Below, piece after piece: positions 1-8,119 of a DNA stretch of 64,000 bases. The first letter of the stretch is position 1; each line of letters begins with the position of its first letter. The translations under genes and the position numbers were made by a program. The DNA is taken from positions 124,001 through 188,000 of the forward strand of contig NZ_BFCB01000003.1 in assembly GCF_003569045.1 (NCBI RefSeq), written 5' to 3'. The notes under the pieces were generated by a model that saw only the letters and a program-made list of their open reading frames with translations, searched no databases and was not told the DNA's origin. The stretch comes from Aggregatilinea lenta. Lineage in GTDB: Bacteria > Chloroflexota > Anaerolineae > Aggregatilineales > Aggregatilineaceae.

Positions 1-1749
1 GGTGATTCCGTGGCGCACGGTTGGGCACCTATCGCCGCGCAGCAGGTGAAGCTCGACCTCGCGCCCGGCGAGTCGCGCACGGTGATCTTCCTGCTCGGCT
101 ACGGCGAAAATCTGCAGGACGAAAAGTTCGACCCGCCAGAGTCGCAGGCGGTCAACAAGCAGCGCGTGCGCCCGGTCATCGCGCGTTACCTCGATCCGGC
201 GCAGGCGGACGCGGCCTTCGAGGATCTGGGTCGCTACTGGGAACGGCAGTTGGCGGGCCTGCAAGTCACCACGCCGGACGAGCACACCAACCGCATGGTC
301 AACATCTGGAACGCCTACCAGTGCATGGTGACGTTCAACCTGTCGCGCTCGGCCTCCTATTTTGAATCGGGCGTGGGGCGCGGCATGGGCTTCCGCGATT
401 CGGCGCAGGACCTGCTCGCCTTCGTGCAAATGGACCCGGTCCGCGCGTGCGAGCGCCTGCTCGATCTGGCCGCGACGCAGTTGGAGACAGGCGGCGCATA
501 CCACCAATACCAGCCGCTGACGAAAAAGGGCAATGACGCGGTCGGCAGCAACTTCAACGACGATCCGCTGTGGCTGGTGCTGGCGGCGGCGGCGTATGTC
601 AAGGAGTCGGGCGACTGGTCGATACTGGACGCGTCGGTCCCCTACGAAAACCGCCCCGGCACGGAACAGCCATTTTACGAGCATCTACAGCGCTGCGTGC
701 AGTACACGCTGGACCGGCTCGGCCCGCACGGCCTGCCGCTGATCGGGCGCGCCGACTGGAACGACTGCCTGAACCTGAATACATTCTCCGACACGCCCGG
801 CGAGAGCTTCCAGACGACGACCAACAAGGACGGCGCAGTAGCCGAGTCAGTGCTGATCGGGGGCATGTTCGTGCAGGCTGCCAACGAAATGGCCGATCTC
901 GCGGCACGCTGCGAGGGTGGCGAGGCAGCGGAGCGTTATCGCGCGGTGGCACAGCAGATCGAGGCCGCCGTGCGCGAATACGGCTGGGACGGCGCATGGT
1001 TCCTGCGCGCCTACGACGCGCTTGGGGACAGGGTCGGCTCGCACGAGTGCGCCGAGGGGCAAATCTACGTGGAGCCGCAGGGCATCTGCATCCTGGCCGG
1101 GATCGGCGTCGAGGACGGGCTGGCCGAGCGCGCGCTGGAGTCGGTCGCGGAGCGGCTCGCCACGCCGCATGGCATCCTGCTGCACCAGCCCGCCTATACA
1201 CGCTATTACCTCAACCTGGGCGAAATTTCGTCGTACCCACCCGGCTACAAGGAGAACGCGAGCGTGTTCTGCCATACCAACCCGTGGATCATGATCGCGG
1301 AGGCGATCGTGGGGCACGGCGACCGGGCGTTCGACTATTACACGCGCATCAGCCCGTCCGCGCGCGAGGCGATCAGCGACGTGCATCGCAGCGAGCCGTA
1401 CGTCTACGCGCAGACCATCGCCGGGCGCGATGCGCCGACGCAGGGCGAAGCGAAAAACTCGTGGCTGACCGGCACGGCGGCGTGGAATTACGTCGCCATC
1501 ACGGAGTGGATTCTGGGCATCCGCGCCACGCACGAGGGCCTGTGCGTCGCGCCGGTCATCCCGGAGGCATGGTCCGGCTTCACCGCCACGCGCGCCTTCC
1601 GGGGCACGCCCTACCACATCACCGTGACGCGCAAGGGACCGGGGAATGCCCTGGCGCTGACGGTGAACGGCCAGCCGGTCGCGGGTACGGTTGTGCCGCT
1701 GGCGGCGGGTCCCGATCCGGTCACGGTCGAGGTGGCGCTGGGCGGGTGA
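1..1749 (+). CDS. GH94 cellobiose/cellodextrin phosphorylase-like protein, 5' truncated by window edge
   Basis: The frame is open from base 1, so about 582 C-terminal residues of a protein that is usually around 800 residues are visible. GH94 enzymes cleave beta-glucosides such as cellobiose with phosphate in the cytoplasm, releasing glucose-1-phosphate. Family signatures include the GRADWNDCLN stretch, whose second aspartate is the expected general acid. Others are FRDSAQD, the (alpha/alpha)6-barrel segment GNDAVGSNFNDDPLW, and a C-terminal beta domain (RAFRGTPYHITVTRKG). The exact substrate (cellobiose, cellodextrin or another glucoside) cannot be decided from this fragment. A strong terminator follows directly. 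The GTG at base 10 is not the real start, because the frame continues upstream. Confidence 0.88.
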   Translation, partial: GDSVAHGWAPIAAQQVKLDLAPGESRTVIFLLGYGENLQDEKFDPPESQAVNKQRVRPVIARYLDPAQADAAFEDLGRYWERQLAGLQVTTPDEHTNRMVNIWNAYQCMVTFNLSRSASYFESGVGRGMGFRDSAQDLLAFVQMDPVRACERLLDLAATQLETGGAYHQYQPLTKKGNDAVGSNFNDDPLWLVLAAAAYVKESGDWSILDASVPYENRPGTEQPFYEHLQRCVQYTLDRLGPHGLPLIGRADWNDCLNLNTFSDTPGESFQTTTNKDGAVAESVLIGGMFVQAANEMADLAARCEGGEAAERYRAVAQQIEAAVREYGWDGAWFLRAYDALGDRVGSHECAEGQIYVEPQGICILAGIGVEDGLAERALESVAERLATPHGILLHQPAYTRYYLNLGEISSYPPGYKENASVFCHTNPWIMIAEAIVGHGDRAFDYYTRISPSAREAISDVHRSEPYVYAQTIAGRDAPTQGEAKNSWLTGTAAWNYVAITEWILGIRATHEGLCVAPVIPEAWSGFTATRAFRGTPYHITVTRKGPGNALALTVNGQPVAGTVVPLAAGPDPVTVEVALGG

Positions 1750-1773
1750 TGCCCGGCGTGTATTGGATACGTC

Positions 1774-1810
1774 ACACAAAACGCCCCGCGAACCGGGGCG
1801 TTTTTTTGTG
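1774..1810. terminator. Bidirectional rho-independent terminator
   Basis: An 8-bp perfect stem (1781-1788 with 1794-1801) with a 5-base loop is flanked by an A-run on the left and a T-run on the right. It can stop transcription both of the plus-strand phosphorylase gene and of the minus-strand feo operon that converges on it. Confidence 0.85.
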
Positions 1811-1832
1811 AGGCGGAGATGGGCACAAATGC

Positions 1833-1902
1833 GTAGGGGCAATTCATCTACGGAAATGCCTGCGATATGTGATGCCGTAGGGGCGTAGCCATACGCCCCT
1901 AC
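1833..1902. repeat. Dispersed GTAGGGGC palindrome (family A), full copy plus half copy
   Basis: 1877-1902 is a 26-base palindrome with arms GTAGGGGCGTA and the matching TACGCCCCTAC. A half copy (GTAGGGGCAATTCAT) sits at 1833-1847. The same arms recur at 9231, 40808, 48033 and 63921. Confidence 0.8.
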
Positions 1903-1918
1903 GAGATGGTTTGCGGCC

Positions 1919-3340
1919 TTACACCAACCCCAACGTGCGCGCGATGGTGGCCGTGGTGATGGTGATGGCGAAGCCCATGACCAGCGGCAGCAGCGTCGCG
2001 ACCGCCGTCCACTTGGCGCTCTTAGTTTCGTTGAAGATGGTCAGGATCGTGGTGCTGCACGGGTTATGGATCAGGCTGAACAGCATCAGGTTGACCGCCG
2101 TCAGCGTCGTCCAGCCGCCCGCGTCCAGCACGGTGCGGATCGCGTGGCTCGAATCCAGCTCGAACATGACGCCCGCACCCTGCCCGACACCGGTCAGACC
2201 GGTGGTCAGCACGGTCAGCATCAGCACGGTCGGGATCACGATCTCGTTGGCCGGGATTGCCAGAATGTAGGCTACCAGGATCACGCCGTTGATGCCCATC
2301 AGCCAACCGAGGCCGTCCAGGGAGCCGACGAGGTGCGCGGCGAGGCTGGCATCTCCAATCGTGATGTTTGACAGCAGCCAGATCGCTACACCAGCCGGGA
2401 TCGCCATCGTCACCGCGCGCCACAGCACGATCAGCGTGCGGTCGATGATGGACGTGTAAACCGTCTGCCAGATGCGCGGGCGGCGATAGGGCGGCAGCTC
2501 CAGGCTGAACACGGACGCCTCGCCCTTGAGCCACGTTTTCGACAGGAACCACGAGACGAGGAACGTCATCACCACGCCCAGCACCGCGACGCCCACGACC
2601 GCCGCCGCCGAGATCAGCCCGGCCATCGCCGCCGGGACCGCGCTGCCGATGAACACGGTCGAAACCATGATCAGGGTCGGCCAGCGCCCGTTACACACGG
2701 CGAAGTTGTTGGTGATGATCGCGATCAGCCGCTCGCGCGGGCTGTCGATGACGCGGGTGGCGACCACGCCCGCCGCGTTGCAGCCGAACCCCATCGTCAT
2801 TGATAGGGCCTGCTTGCCGTGCGCCCCGGCGCGACTGAACATCCGGTCCAGGTTGAACGCTACGCGCGGCAGGTAGCCGAAGTCTTCGGCCAGCGTGAAC
2901 AGCGGGAAGAAGATCGCCATCGGCGGCAGCATCACGCTGATCACCCACGCCATCGCCAGGTACGCGCCGTCGAACAGCACGCCGCTTAGCCACCACGGGA
3001 AATGCAGCGTACTGCCAACGTCCTTTAGAATGGGCAGCAGGTCACCGATCAGCAAAGTAGAGAGCATTTGCGACGGCACGTTCGCGCCCTGGATCGTCAG
3101 CCAGAACACAGCGGTCAGCATCAGAATCATCATGGGGAAGCCCCACGTCCGGCTGGTTACGAGCTGGTCGATCTTGCGGTCCAGGTCGAAGCGCGGACGC
3201 TCGCCCGGCAGCGTCACCGCACGGTCCGCGATTTGCGTCGCGTCGGTGTACAGCGCTTCGGTCAGGCGATCGTGAAACTCATCGGATAGCCCCTCACGGA
3301 GTCCTTTGGCTGTAGTGAGAATGTCAACGTTGGTGCTCAT
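1919..3340 (-). CDS. feoB: Ferrous iron transporter FeoB, membrane (Gate/nucleoside-recognition) half
   Basis: This 473-residue integral membrane protein corresponds to the C-terminal permease part of FeoB, which moves Fe2+ across the cytoplasmic membrane. Both Gate motifs are visible: [13 protein letters not shown] and [11 protein letters not shown] each keep the conserved cysteine found in E. coli FeoB (GCN... and ...CSAR...). About eight to ten hydrophobic segments follow an N-terminal soluble part of about 60 residues. I place the start at 3340 because that ATG overlaps the TGA of the GTPase half (ATGA). An upstream in-frame extension reads into that gene and looks like shadow sequence. 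The two halves are normally one polypeptide, so they presumably assemble as a complex. Confidence 0.88.
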   Translation of the reverse strand: MSTNVDILTTAKGLREGLSDEFHDRLTEALYTDATQIADRAVTLPGERPRFDLDRKIDQLVTSRTWGFPMMILMLTAVFWLTIQGANVPSQMLSTLLIGDLLPILKDVGSTLHFPWWLSGVLFDGAYLAMAWVISVMLPPMAIFFPLFTLAEDFGYLPRVAFNLDRMFSRAGAHGKQALSMTMGFGCNAAGVVATRVIDSPRERLIAIITNNFAVCNGRWPTLIMVSTVFIGSAVPAAMAGLISAAAVVGVAVLGVVMTFLVSWFLSKTWLKGEASVFSLELPPYRRPRIWQTVYTSIIDRTLIVLWRAVTMAIPAGVAIWLLSNITIGDASLAAHLVGSLDGLGWLMGINGVILVAYILAIPANEIVIPTVLMLTVLTTGLTGVGQGAGVMFELDSSHAIRTVLDAGGWTTLTAVNLMLFSLIHNPCSTTILTIFNETKSAKWTAVATLLPLVMGFAITITTATIARTLGLV

Positions 3341-4176
3341 CGTGCCGGTATCTCCGCGACCATCAGCCGTTCCGCCACAGCCTGCGTGCGATCGCCCTTC
3401 GACAGATCGCCCAAGCTGCCGTCGCGGATGGCGCGTTCGATCTGCTCGTCGCCGTCCAGCAGCCGCAGCGCGACCCAACGGGCGTTGGGCAGGCCGGGAT
3501 AGGCTGTTTCGATCTGCGCGACCAGGGTGTCAATCGCCCCGTCGAACGCCGCGTTATGCGTCTTGCCGATGCGATGCGGGCGCGTAGCGACACGGCCCTG
3601 CGCCATGTCGTTGATGGCGCTCAGCAGCTCGGCGATACCTTCGCCCTGCCGCGCGGACATCGGGATGACCGGCACGCCCAGGTCGCGCGCCAGCCGCCGG
3701 TCGTCCACGGTCAGGCCGTGCCGCCGCGCTTCGTCGATCAGGTTCAGGCAGATCACGGCCTTGTCGGTGATCTCCAGCACCTGAAGGGCCAGGTTCAGGT
3801 TGCGCTCCAGCCGCGTCGCGTCCACGACGATGGCCGTCACGTCCGGCTGGCCGAACAGGATGAAGTCACGCGCGATTTCCTCGTCCACGCTGGCGGCCAG
3901 CAGCGAATACGTGCCGGGCAGGTCCACCAGCTTATAGCGCTTGTTGTCGTACTCGTAGCCACCTTCGGCGCGCGCGACGGTCTTGCCCGGCCAGTTGCCG
4001 GTGTGCTGCCGCAGGCCGGTCAGCGAATTAAACACCGTGCTCTTGCCGGTGTTGGGATTGCCCGCCAGCCCGACGACGTAATCCCAGTTGTCGATGTTGA
4101 CGCCCAATCGCGCCATGTGGCGGTTGACCGGGCAGGTTGCGCAAGCCGATGCGGTGCTCATCGTGTCAATGCTCAT
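3337..4176 (-). CDS. feoB: FeoB GTPase half (G domain plus GDI-like helices)
   Basis: This 279-residue soluble GTPase carries G1 [10 protein letters not shown]3 DLPGTYS and a G4-like NLID, followed by a helical region of about 90 residues equivalent to the FeoB GDI domain. An N-terminal CATC motif comes before the G domain. It would bind GTP and gate Fe2+ uptake through the membrane half encoded immediately downstream with an ATGA overlap. The 4176 start is preferred because GGAGA lies about 7 bases upstream. The next ATG (4161) has no ribosome binding site. The gene overlaps the end of feoA by 11 bases, so translation of the three genes is probably coupled. Confidence 0.9.
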   Translation of the reverse strand: MSIDTMSTASACATCPVNRHMARLGVNIDNWDYVVGLAGNPNTGKSTVFNSLTGLRQHTGNWPGKTVARAEGGYEYDNKRYKLVDLPGTYSLLAASVDEEIARDFILFGQPDVTAIVVDATRLERNLNLALQVLEITDKAVICLNLIDEARRHGLTVDDRRLARDLGVPVIPMSARQGEGIAELLSAINDMAQGRVATRPHRIGKTHNAAFDGAIDTLVAQIETAYPGLPNARWVALRLLDGDEQIERAIRDGSLGDLSKGDRTQAVAERLMVAEIPAR

Positions 4177-4438
4177 CGTTTGTCTCCTCGTCCCCCCGCA
4201 GGGTGATTTGCCGGGCCTGGCTGCGCCGCAGCCCGACCAGCGTGCCGCGCACCTTGTAAGCCGTCGGGTCGCCCAACGGGCTGCGCATTTCCACCTCGAT
4301 GCGGGTGCCGGGCAGAATGCCCAGATCCATCAGGCGGCGGCGCTCCGGCCCTCTAGCGTAGAGCGCGGCGACGACGCCCGATTCGCCGGGCTTCAGGTCG
4401 TCCAGGGTGCGTGTGGTGGGGGGTGTCTGAATACTCAT
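4166..4438 (-). CDS. feoA: Ferrous iron transport protein FeoA
   Basis: This 90-residue SH3-like FeoA protein is the usual cytoplasmic partner of FeoB. The signature is the segment around GPERRRLMDLGILPGTRIEV, followed by the core strands ending in VGLRRSQARQITL. It is the first gene of a three-gene operon (feoA, feoB GTPase half, feoB membrane half). A near-consensus promoter with an internal palindrome lies 62-90 bases upstream. Confidence 0.93.
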   Translation of the reverse strand: MSIQTPPTTRTLDDLKPGESGVVAALYARGPERRRLMDLGILPGTRIEVEMRSPLGDPTAYKVRGTLVGLRRSQARQITLRGDEETNDEH

Positions 4439-4499
4439 CTTGGCCTCGTGCTGCTTTGTGATTTCTGCGTTTCGGCTCTTATTTCTCGATGCTGTAGAG

Positions 4500-4528
4500 A
4501 TTATATTTTAGGTATACCGAAATGTCAA
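4500..4528 (-). promoter_or_regulatory. feo promoter with embedded metal-regulator-like operator
   Basis: Read on the minus strand, TTGACA (4523-4528) and TATAAT (4500-4505) are both perfect matches to the housekeeping sigma consensus, separated by exactly 17 bases. The spacer contains a 16-base near-perfect inverted repeat (4507-4522, half sites TTTAGGTA and TACCGAAA, one mismatch). The arrangement fits repression by an iron-sensing repressor of the DtxR/IdeR or Fur type. That assignment is inference. Confidence 0.8.
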
Positions 4529-4722
4529 ATAGTAAGTTGGCGAAAATTCGATGAATCGCCGTGCAATTGCCGGATGAATTTTTTTGGGGGACGCACGGAA
4601 AAGAAACCTCATCCCCATTCGCTGACGCTCGTTTCCCCTCCCCAATCCAGAATTCGACATTCTGCCCCGCCCGGCGCAGTATTTGGCGCACGAACTGCGT
4701 TTTACCCTGTAGAGCGCGCACA

Positions 4723-5319
4723 ATGGACACCTTCATGCCGGACATGACACAGGGACCGATCGACGAGCGGCAGATTCTCGAAGACCTGCGGCACAACCCC
4801 GATGCGTTTCGGGTCTTGTACCAGCGGTATTTTCCGCGCGTCTTCGCCTATACCGCTTACCGGATCGGTCGCAATCAGGATACCGAGGACGTGGTGGCCG
4901 AGACGTTTGCCCTGGTGGTCGAGAAGATCGACCAGTTTGAATGGCGGGGCGACGGATCGTTTGCGGCGTGGCTGTTCCGCATCGCGCACAGCCGCGTACA
5001 GCAGTTCTACCGCCAGCGCCACGTCCGCCACGTACCGGTTCCGCTCGACGATCTGCCGGAGATCGAGAGTCACTTGCCCTCACCGGATCAGGTCTTCGCG
5101 GACAAGGAACGATTTTGGGAGCTGCGGCAGGCCATCGAGACGCTGTCGCCACGCAAACAGGAGATCGTAACGCTGCGGTTCTTCGGGACGCTGCGCAACC
5201 GGGAGATCGCCGCCGTGCTGGGGTTGGACGAGCGCACCGTCGCTGCCCACCTCAGCCGGGCGGTCGCGGACTTGCAGCGCCTGTACCGGAGCGAGCCGGA
5301 GGGAGAAGGCCAGCGATGA
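4723..5319 (+). CDS. ECF-type RNA polymerase sigma factor
   Basis: This ~198-residue sigma-70 family protein has region 2 (FRVLYQRYFPRVFAYTAYRIG, then DTEDVVAETF) and region 4 (LSPRKQEIVTLRFFGTLRNREIA, then the HTH LDERTVAAHLSRAV). It lacks regions 1 and 3, as ECF sigma factors do. The start is uncertain: ATGs at 4723, 4735 and 4744 are all in frame, none with a strong ribosome binding site. Sequence before 4723 is a degenerate intergenic repeat. The stop overlaps the next gene by ATGA, the usual layout of a sigma factor with its membrane anti-sigma partner. Confidence 0.88.
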   Translation: MDTFMPDMTQGPIDERQILEDLRHNPDAFRVLYQRYFPRVFAYTAYRIGRNQDTEDVVAETFALVVEKIDQFEWRGDGSFAAWLFRIAHSRVQQFYRQRHVRHVPVPLDDLPEIESHLPSPDQVFADKERFWELRQAIETLSPRKQEIVTLRFFGTLRNREIAAVLGLDERTVAAHLSRAVADLQRLYRSEPEGEGQR

Positions 5320-6392
5320 CGCACAACCACACGCACGATGCCGACCTCATCGCGGCCATCGACCGCCTGCTGGACCAGGGCGAGCCGACCGGCATCCCGG
5401 CGCTGGACGACCTCGCGGGCACGGTTCCGCGCAGCCGCCCGGCCTTCGAACACGATCTTGAGACGCGGCTGGTCGCGCAGCTTCAAACGACCCAACAACA
5501 CGAGAGGAAAACCATCATGCAGCAAGTTCTGCGTTTCCCAACGGACACTGCTTTGCCCAGGCTTCGCCTGATTCGCCCTGCTTACACGCTGATCGCGGCG
5601 GCGCTGGCCGTAGCGCTGTTCGCCGTGGGCCTGTTCGTGGTCAGCAACCGCCCGCCGTCGGGATCGACGCCCGGTGCGATGCCGCCCGCCGGGAATCCCG
5701 ACCAGCCCGCCGCGCAGCGCTCCCCCACGCCGACGATCCCGGCGACAGTACTGGCGACCGCGACGCCCATCCCCGGTGGCCCGGCAGATAACGCTGTGTT
5801 TTACTATCCCGTGCAGCCCGGCGACGACTGCCTGAGCATTGCCGCGCGGTTTGGGCTGACCGATCCCAACATCGTGGAGCAGATTGCCACGCTGAATAAC
5901 CTGCAGTCGCCCTGCGTGCTGCCGGAACCGGGCACCACGATCCTGATCCCGGCGCCTCGGGGTGATGCGAACATGGCTTCGGCGTCGCCGACGTTTACCG
6001 CGACGCCCGTTCCGTTCGACATGACCGGACTCCCGCCGACAGCCCTGCCTCCCACGCTGGTTCCTGACGATCAGGGTGCCCCGACACTGGTCCCGGGCCC
6101 GATGGTGACGGCTACGCCTGTCAGCGCGTCGGGCGATGCGCTGCCCCCGCAGTACATCCGGCCCAGTGACCTGCGGCTGGTGTACATCGCCGCGCGGGAT
6201 ATCCCGGCAGGCACGACGCTGGTCTTCCCCGCAGCAGGAAGCGCGCTCGATCTGGACGTGATCGCGACCTACTGGCCCGCCGATCAAGTCCCGGCCTCCG
6301 CCGTCGAAACCCTCAATGGCGCGGTCACGTTGGTGGATATCCCGCAGTGGCAGCCGATCCTGGCCGATCAGGTGGCGTTGGCGGGGCAATAA
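5316..6392 (+). CDS. Putative anti-sigma-type membrane protein with LysM and SAF-like domains
   Basis: This 358-residue protein is translationally coupled to the sigma gene. Residues 1-90 are cytosolic and contain an acidic helical segment (AAIDRLLDQG...) like a short sigma-binding region. Residues 91-110 form one membrane helix. A Pro/Thr-rich linker leads to a LysM domain (about 160-213, YPVQPGDDCLSIAARFG...), a second Pro/Thr linker, and a C-terminal SAF-like domain (about 287-356). The SAF part resembles that of CpaB pilus proteins (YIAARDIPAGTTLVF ... DIPQWQPILADQV). No zinc-binding anti-sigma motif is seen. The anti-sigma role is inferred from the overlap and topology. LysM suggests the outer part binds cell wall glycan. 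Confidence 0.72.
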   Translation: MTHNHTHDADLIAAIDRLLDQGEPTGIPALDDLAGTVPRSRPAFEHDLETRLVAQLQTTQQHERKTIMQQVLRFPTDTALPRLRLIRPAYTLIAAALAVALFAVGLFVVSNRPPSGSTPGAMPPAGNPDQPAAQRSPTPTIPATVLATATPIPGGPADNAVFYYPVQPGDDCLSIAARFGLTDPNIVEQIATLNNLQSPCVLPEPGTTILIPAPRGDANMASASPTFTATPVPFDMTGLPPTALPPTLVPDDQGAPTLVPGPMVTATPVSASGDALPPQYIRPSDLRLVYIAARDIPAGTTLVFPAAGSALDLDVIATYWPADQVPASAVETLNGAVTLVDIPQWQPILADQVALAGQ

Positions 6393-6417
6393 CGCCCGAA
6401 AATCGGAGAATACCTAT

Positions 6418-6448
6418 ACGGGCGGGTTCATAGACCCGCCCGTTTTTT
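6418..6448 (+). terminator. Rho-independent terminator after the sigma/LysM operon
   Basis: A perfect 10-bp stem (6418-6427 with 6434-6443) with a 6-base loop is followed by a T-run to 6448. The stem word (GGCGGGT...ACCCGCC) is close to the inner words of the dispersed GGGGC palindromes. Confidence 0.88.
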
Positions 6449-6490
6449 GCCGTTTGCTCTTGCTTTTAACTAACTACTGAAAACTGACAA

Positions 6491-7252
6491 CTAACCACTG
6501 CTTTTCGGCCAGGGGACTTCGAGGCCGTGCCGCTCCATCAGGTCCGCGTTGGCCAGTAGGTCGCGCGTCGGGCCGTCCGCCACGATGCGCCCGGCATCCA
6601 GCACGACCACGCGCGCGCAGAGATCCCACACCAGCCGCATGTCGTGCGAGCTGACCAGCAGGGTACAATCCTCGAAGGTGCGCAGCAGCGCGATCAGGTC
6701 GCGGCGCGCGCGGGGGTCCAGCCCGGCGCTTGGCTCGTCCAGCACCAGCAGATCCGCGTCCATGCTGAGCACAGTCGCCAGCGCGATGCGCTTCTTTTCG
6801 CCCACGCTGAGGTGTACGCTGGTGCGCCCGGCGTACGCTTGCATGTCGACCGCCGCCAGCGCCCGCTCCACGCGTGCACGAATCTCGGCCTCCGGCAGGC
6901 CCATGTGCAGCGGCCCGAACGCGACGTCCTGTTCCACACGCGGCGAAAAAAGCTGATCGTCCGGGTTCTGGAACACCAGCCCGACCCGCGATCGGATCGC
7001 GCCCAGATGCGCCTCCTGCACGGGTAGGCCGTCCACGCGCACGCCGCCGTCGCGCGCGCCCAGAATGCCGTTGAGGTGCAGCATCAGCGTGCTCTTGCCC
7101 GCGCCGTTTGGCCCGACCAGCGCCACCCGCTCCCCGCGCGTCACACGCAGCGACACGTCGTCCAGCGCCAGCCGCCCATCGGGATAGCGAAAGGTGAGGT
7201 GCTCGATCTCGACCGCGCTGCCGTCGCCCATGTGTGCCTTGTTTCCATTCAT
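6491..7252 (-). CDS. cbiO: Cobalt/nickel ECF transporter ATPase (CbiO-like)
   Basis: This ~253-residue ABC ATPase has Walker A GPNGAGKST, a Q-loop in FQNPDDQLF (typical of energy-coupling factor ATPases), a signature variant LSVGEKKRIALA, Walker B LLVLDEPSAGLD and the switch histidine in SSHDMR. It would energise uptake of Co2+ or Ni2+ by the CbiM and CbiQ subunits encoded upstream. Its ATG overlaps the TGA of cbiQ. An alternative ATG at 7231 has an AAGG upstream, so the first seven residues are uncertain. Confidence 0.92.
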   Translation of the reverse strand: MNGNKAHMGDGSAVEIEHLTFRYPDGRLALDDVSLRVTRGERVALVGPNGAGKSTLMLHLNGILGARDGGVRVDGLPVQEAHLGAIRSRVGLVFQNPDDQLFSPRVEQDVAFGPLHMGLPEAEIRARVERALAAVDMQAYAGRTSVHLSVGEKKRIALATVLSMDADLLVLDEPSAGLDPRARRDLIALLRTFEDCTLLVSSHDMRLVWDLCARVVVLDAGRIVADGPTRDLLANADLMERHGLEVPWPKSSG

Positions 7253-8040
7253 GCGCGCCACCAGACCATTGCCAGCGCCTCGATCAGACCGAGCGCGATC
7301 ACCGGGATCGCGCCCCACAGCACTGCGCGCCGGGTCAGCGGCGGCGCGGCCAATACACGCATCTCGCCCCGGTAGCCGCGCGCTTGCATCGCCGCGTAGA
7401 CGCGCTCGCTGCGTTCCAGGCTGCGCAAAAACAGGCTGCCCGCCATGTGCCCGGCGATAGTCGCGCGCCACACCACATTTCCACCTGCGCGCTGTCCGGG
7501 TGCACTCGCGCTGCGCGCGGCCCGCGCGCGGTTCAGCCGCTGGACTTCGTCTTGCAGCGTATCCAGGTAGCGGATCATAAAGGACAGGATTTGCACCAGC
7601 ACGCCCGGCACGCGCAGGCTGCTCAGCGCCCATAACAGATCGGTGGGATGCGTCGTCAGGGAGAGCAGCAGCGCGGCCTGTACCGCCAGCCAGCTTTTGA
7701 GCACCACCGCCGCGAAGCGCGCGATGCCTTCGTGCGTGATCGTCAGGCCGAGCACGTGCGCCGCCGGATCGCCGGGCGTGGTGAACAGCAGCGTCGCCGC
7801 GGCCAGCGCGAACGGCAGTGCTACGCTGCCCATCCGCGCCAATCGCCCCGCGCCGGTGCCGCCCAGCGCCGCGAGGCTGGCGACCAGCGCCCACAGCAGC
7901 GGGTACGCGGGCCACGCCTGCGCGGGCGTCAGCGTGATGCCGAGCACCAGAATCAGCGTGACGACCAGCTTCACGCGCGGATCGAGCCGGTGAAGGGGGC
8001 TGCTGCCGGGTTGGTAGCGTTGGGAGAGGGAATCGGACAT
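7249..8040 (-). CDS. cbiQ: Cobalt/nickel ECF transporter transmembrane protein (CbiQ-like)
   Basis: This 263-residue membrane protein of the EcfT/CbiQ family couples the ATPase to the substrate-binding CbiM. It has about five or six hydrophobic segments. The cytosolic coupling region includes RSLERSERVYAAMQARGYRG, which carries the conserved A-R-G motif of EcfT proteins. The start is set at 8040 (MSDSLSQRYQPG) because sequence upstream is intergenic. A 79-base spacer with a 9-bp hairpin separates it from cbiM. Confidence 0.9.
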   Translation of the reverse strand: MSDSLSQRYQPGSSPLHRLDPRVKLVVTLILVLGITLTPAQAWPAYPLLWALVASLAALGGTGAGRLARMGSVALPFALAAATLLFTTPGDPAAHVLGLTITHEGIARFAAVVLKSWLAVQAALLLSLTTHPTDLLWALSSLRVPGVLVQILSFMIRYLDTLQDEVQRLNRARAARSASAPGQRAGGNVVWRATIAGHMAGSLFLRSLERSERVYAAMQARGYRGEMRVLAAPPLTRRAVLWGAIPVIALGLIEALAMVWWRA

Positions 8041-8075
8041 CGGCTGCAACGAGAGAATCAGGCGCAAAGGGGCAA

Positions 8076-8097
8076 GGGGCAGTTTGCGAACTGCCCC
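8076..8097. repeat. GGGGCA...TGCCCC palindrome between cbiM and cbiQ
   Basis: A perfect 9-bp stem GGGGCAGTT / AACTGCCCC with a 4-base loop. It is a variant of the dispersed palindrome family and could also tune mRNA stability between the two genes. Confidence 0.65.
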
Positions 8098-8119
8098 CAG
8101 TGTATCGCAACTGCCGCGC

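Noticed and set aside
570-1811. 413-residue plus-strand frame over the phosphorylase gene
   Set aside because: It is an Arg/Ala-rich shadow of the real GH94 frame with no family features; GC-rich codons leave alternative frames open.
4561-4722. Upstream extension of the sigma factor
   Set aside because: These codons cover intergenic sequence including a decayed repeat and have no similarity to sigma region 1.
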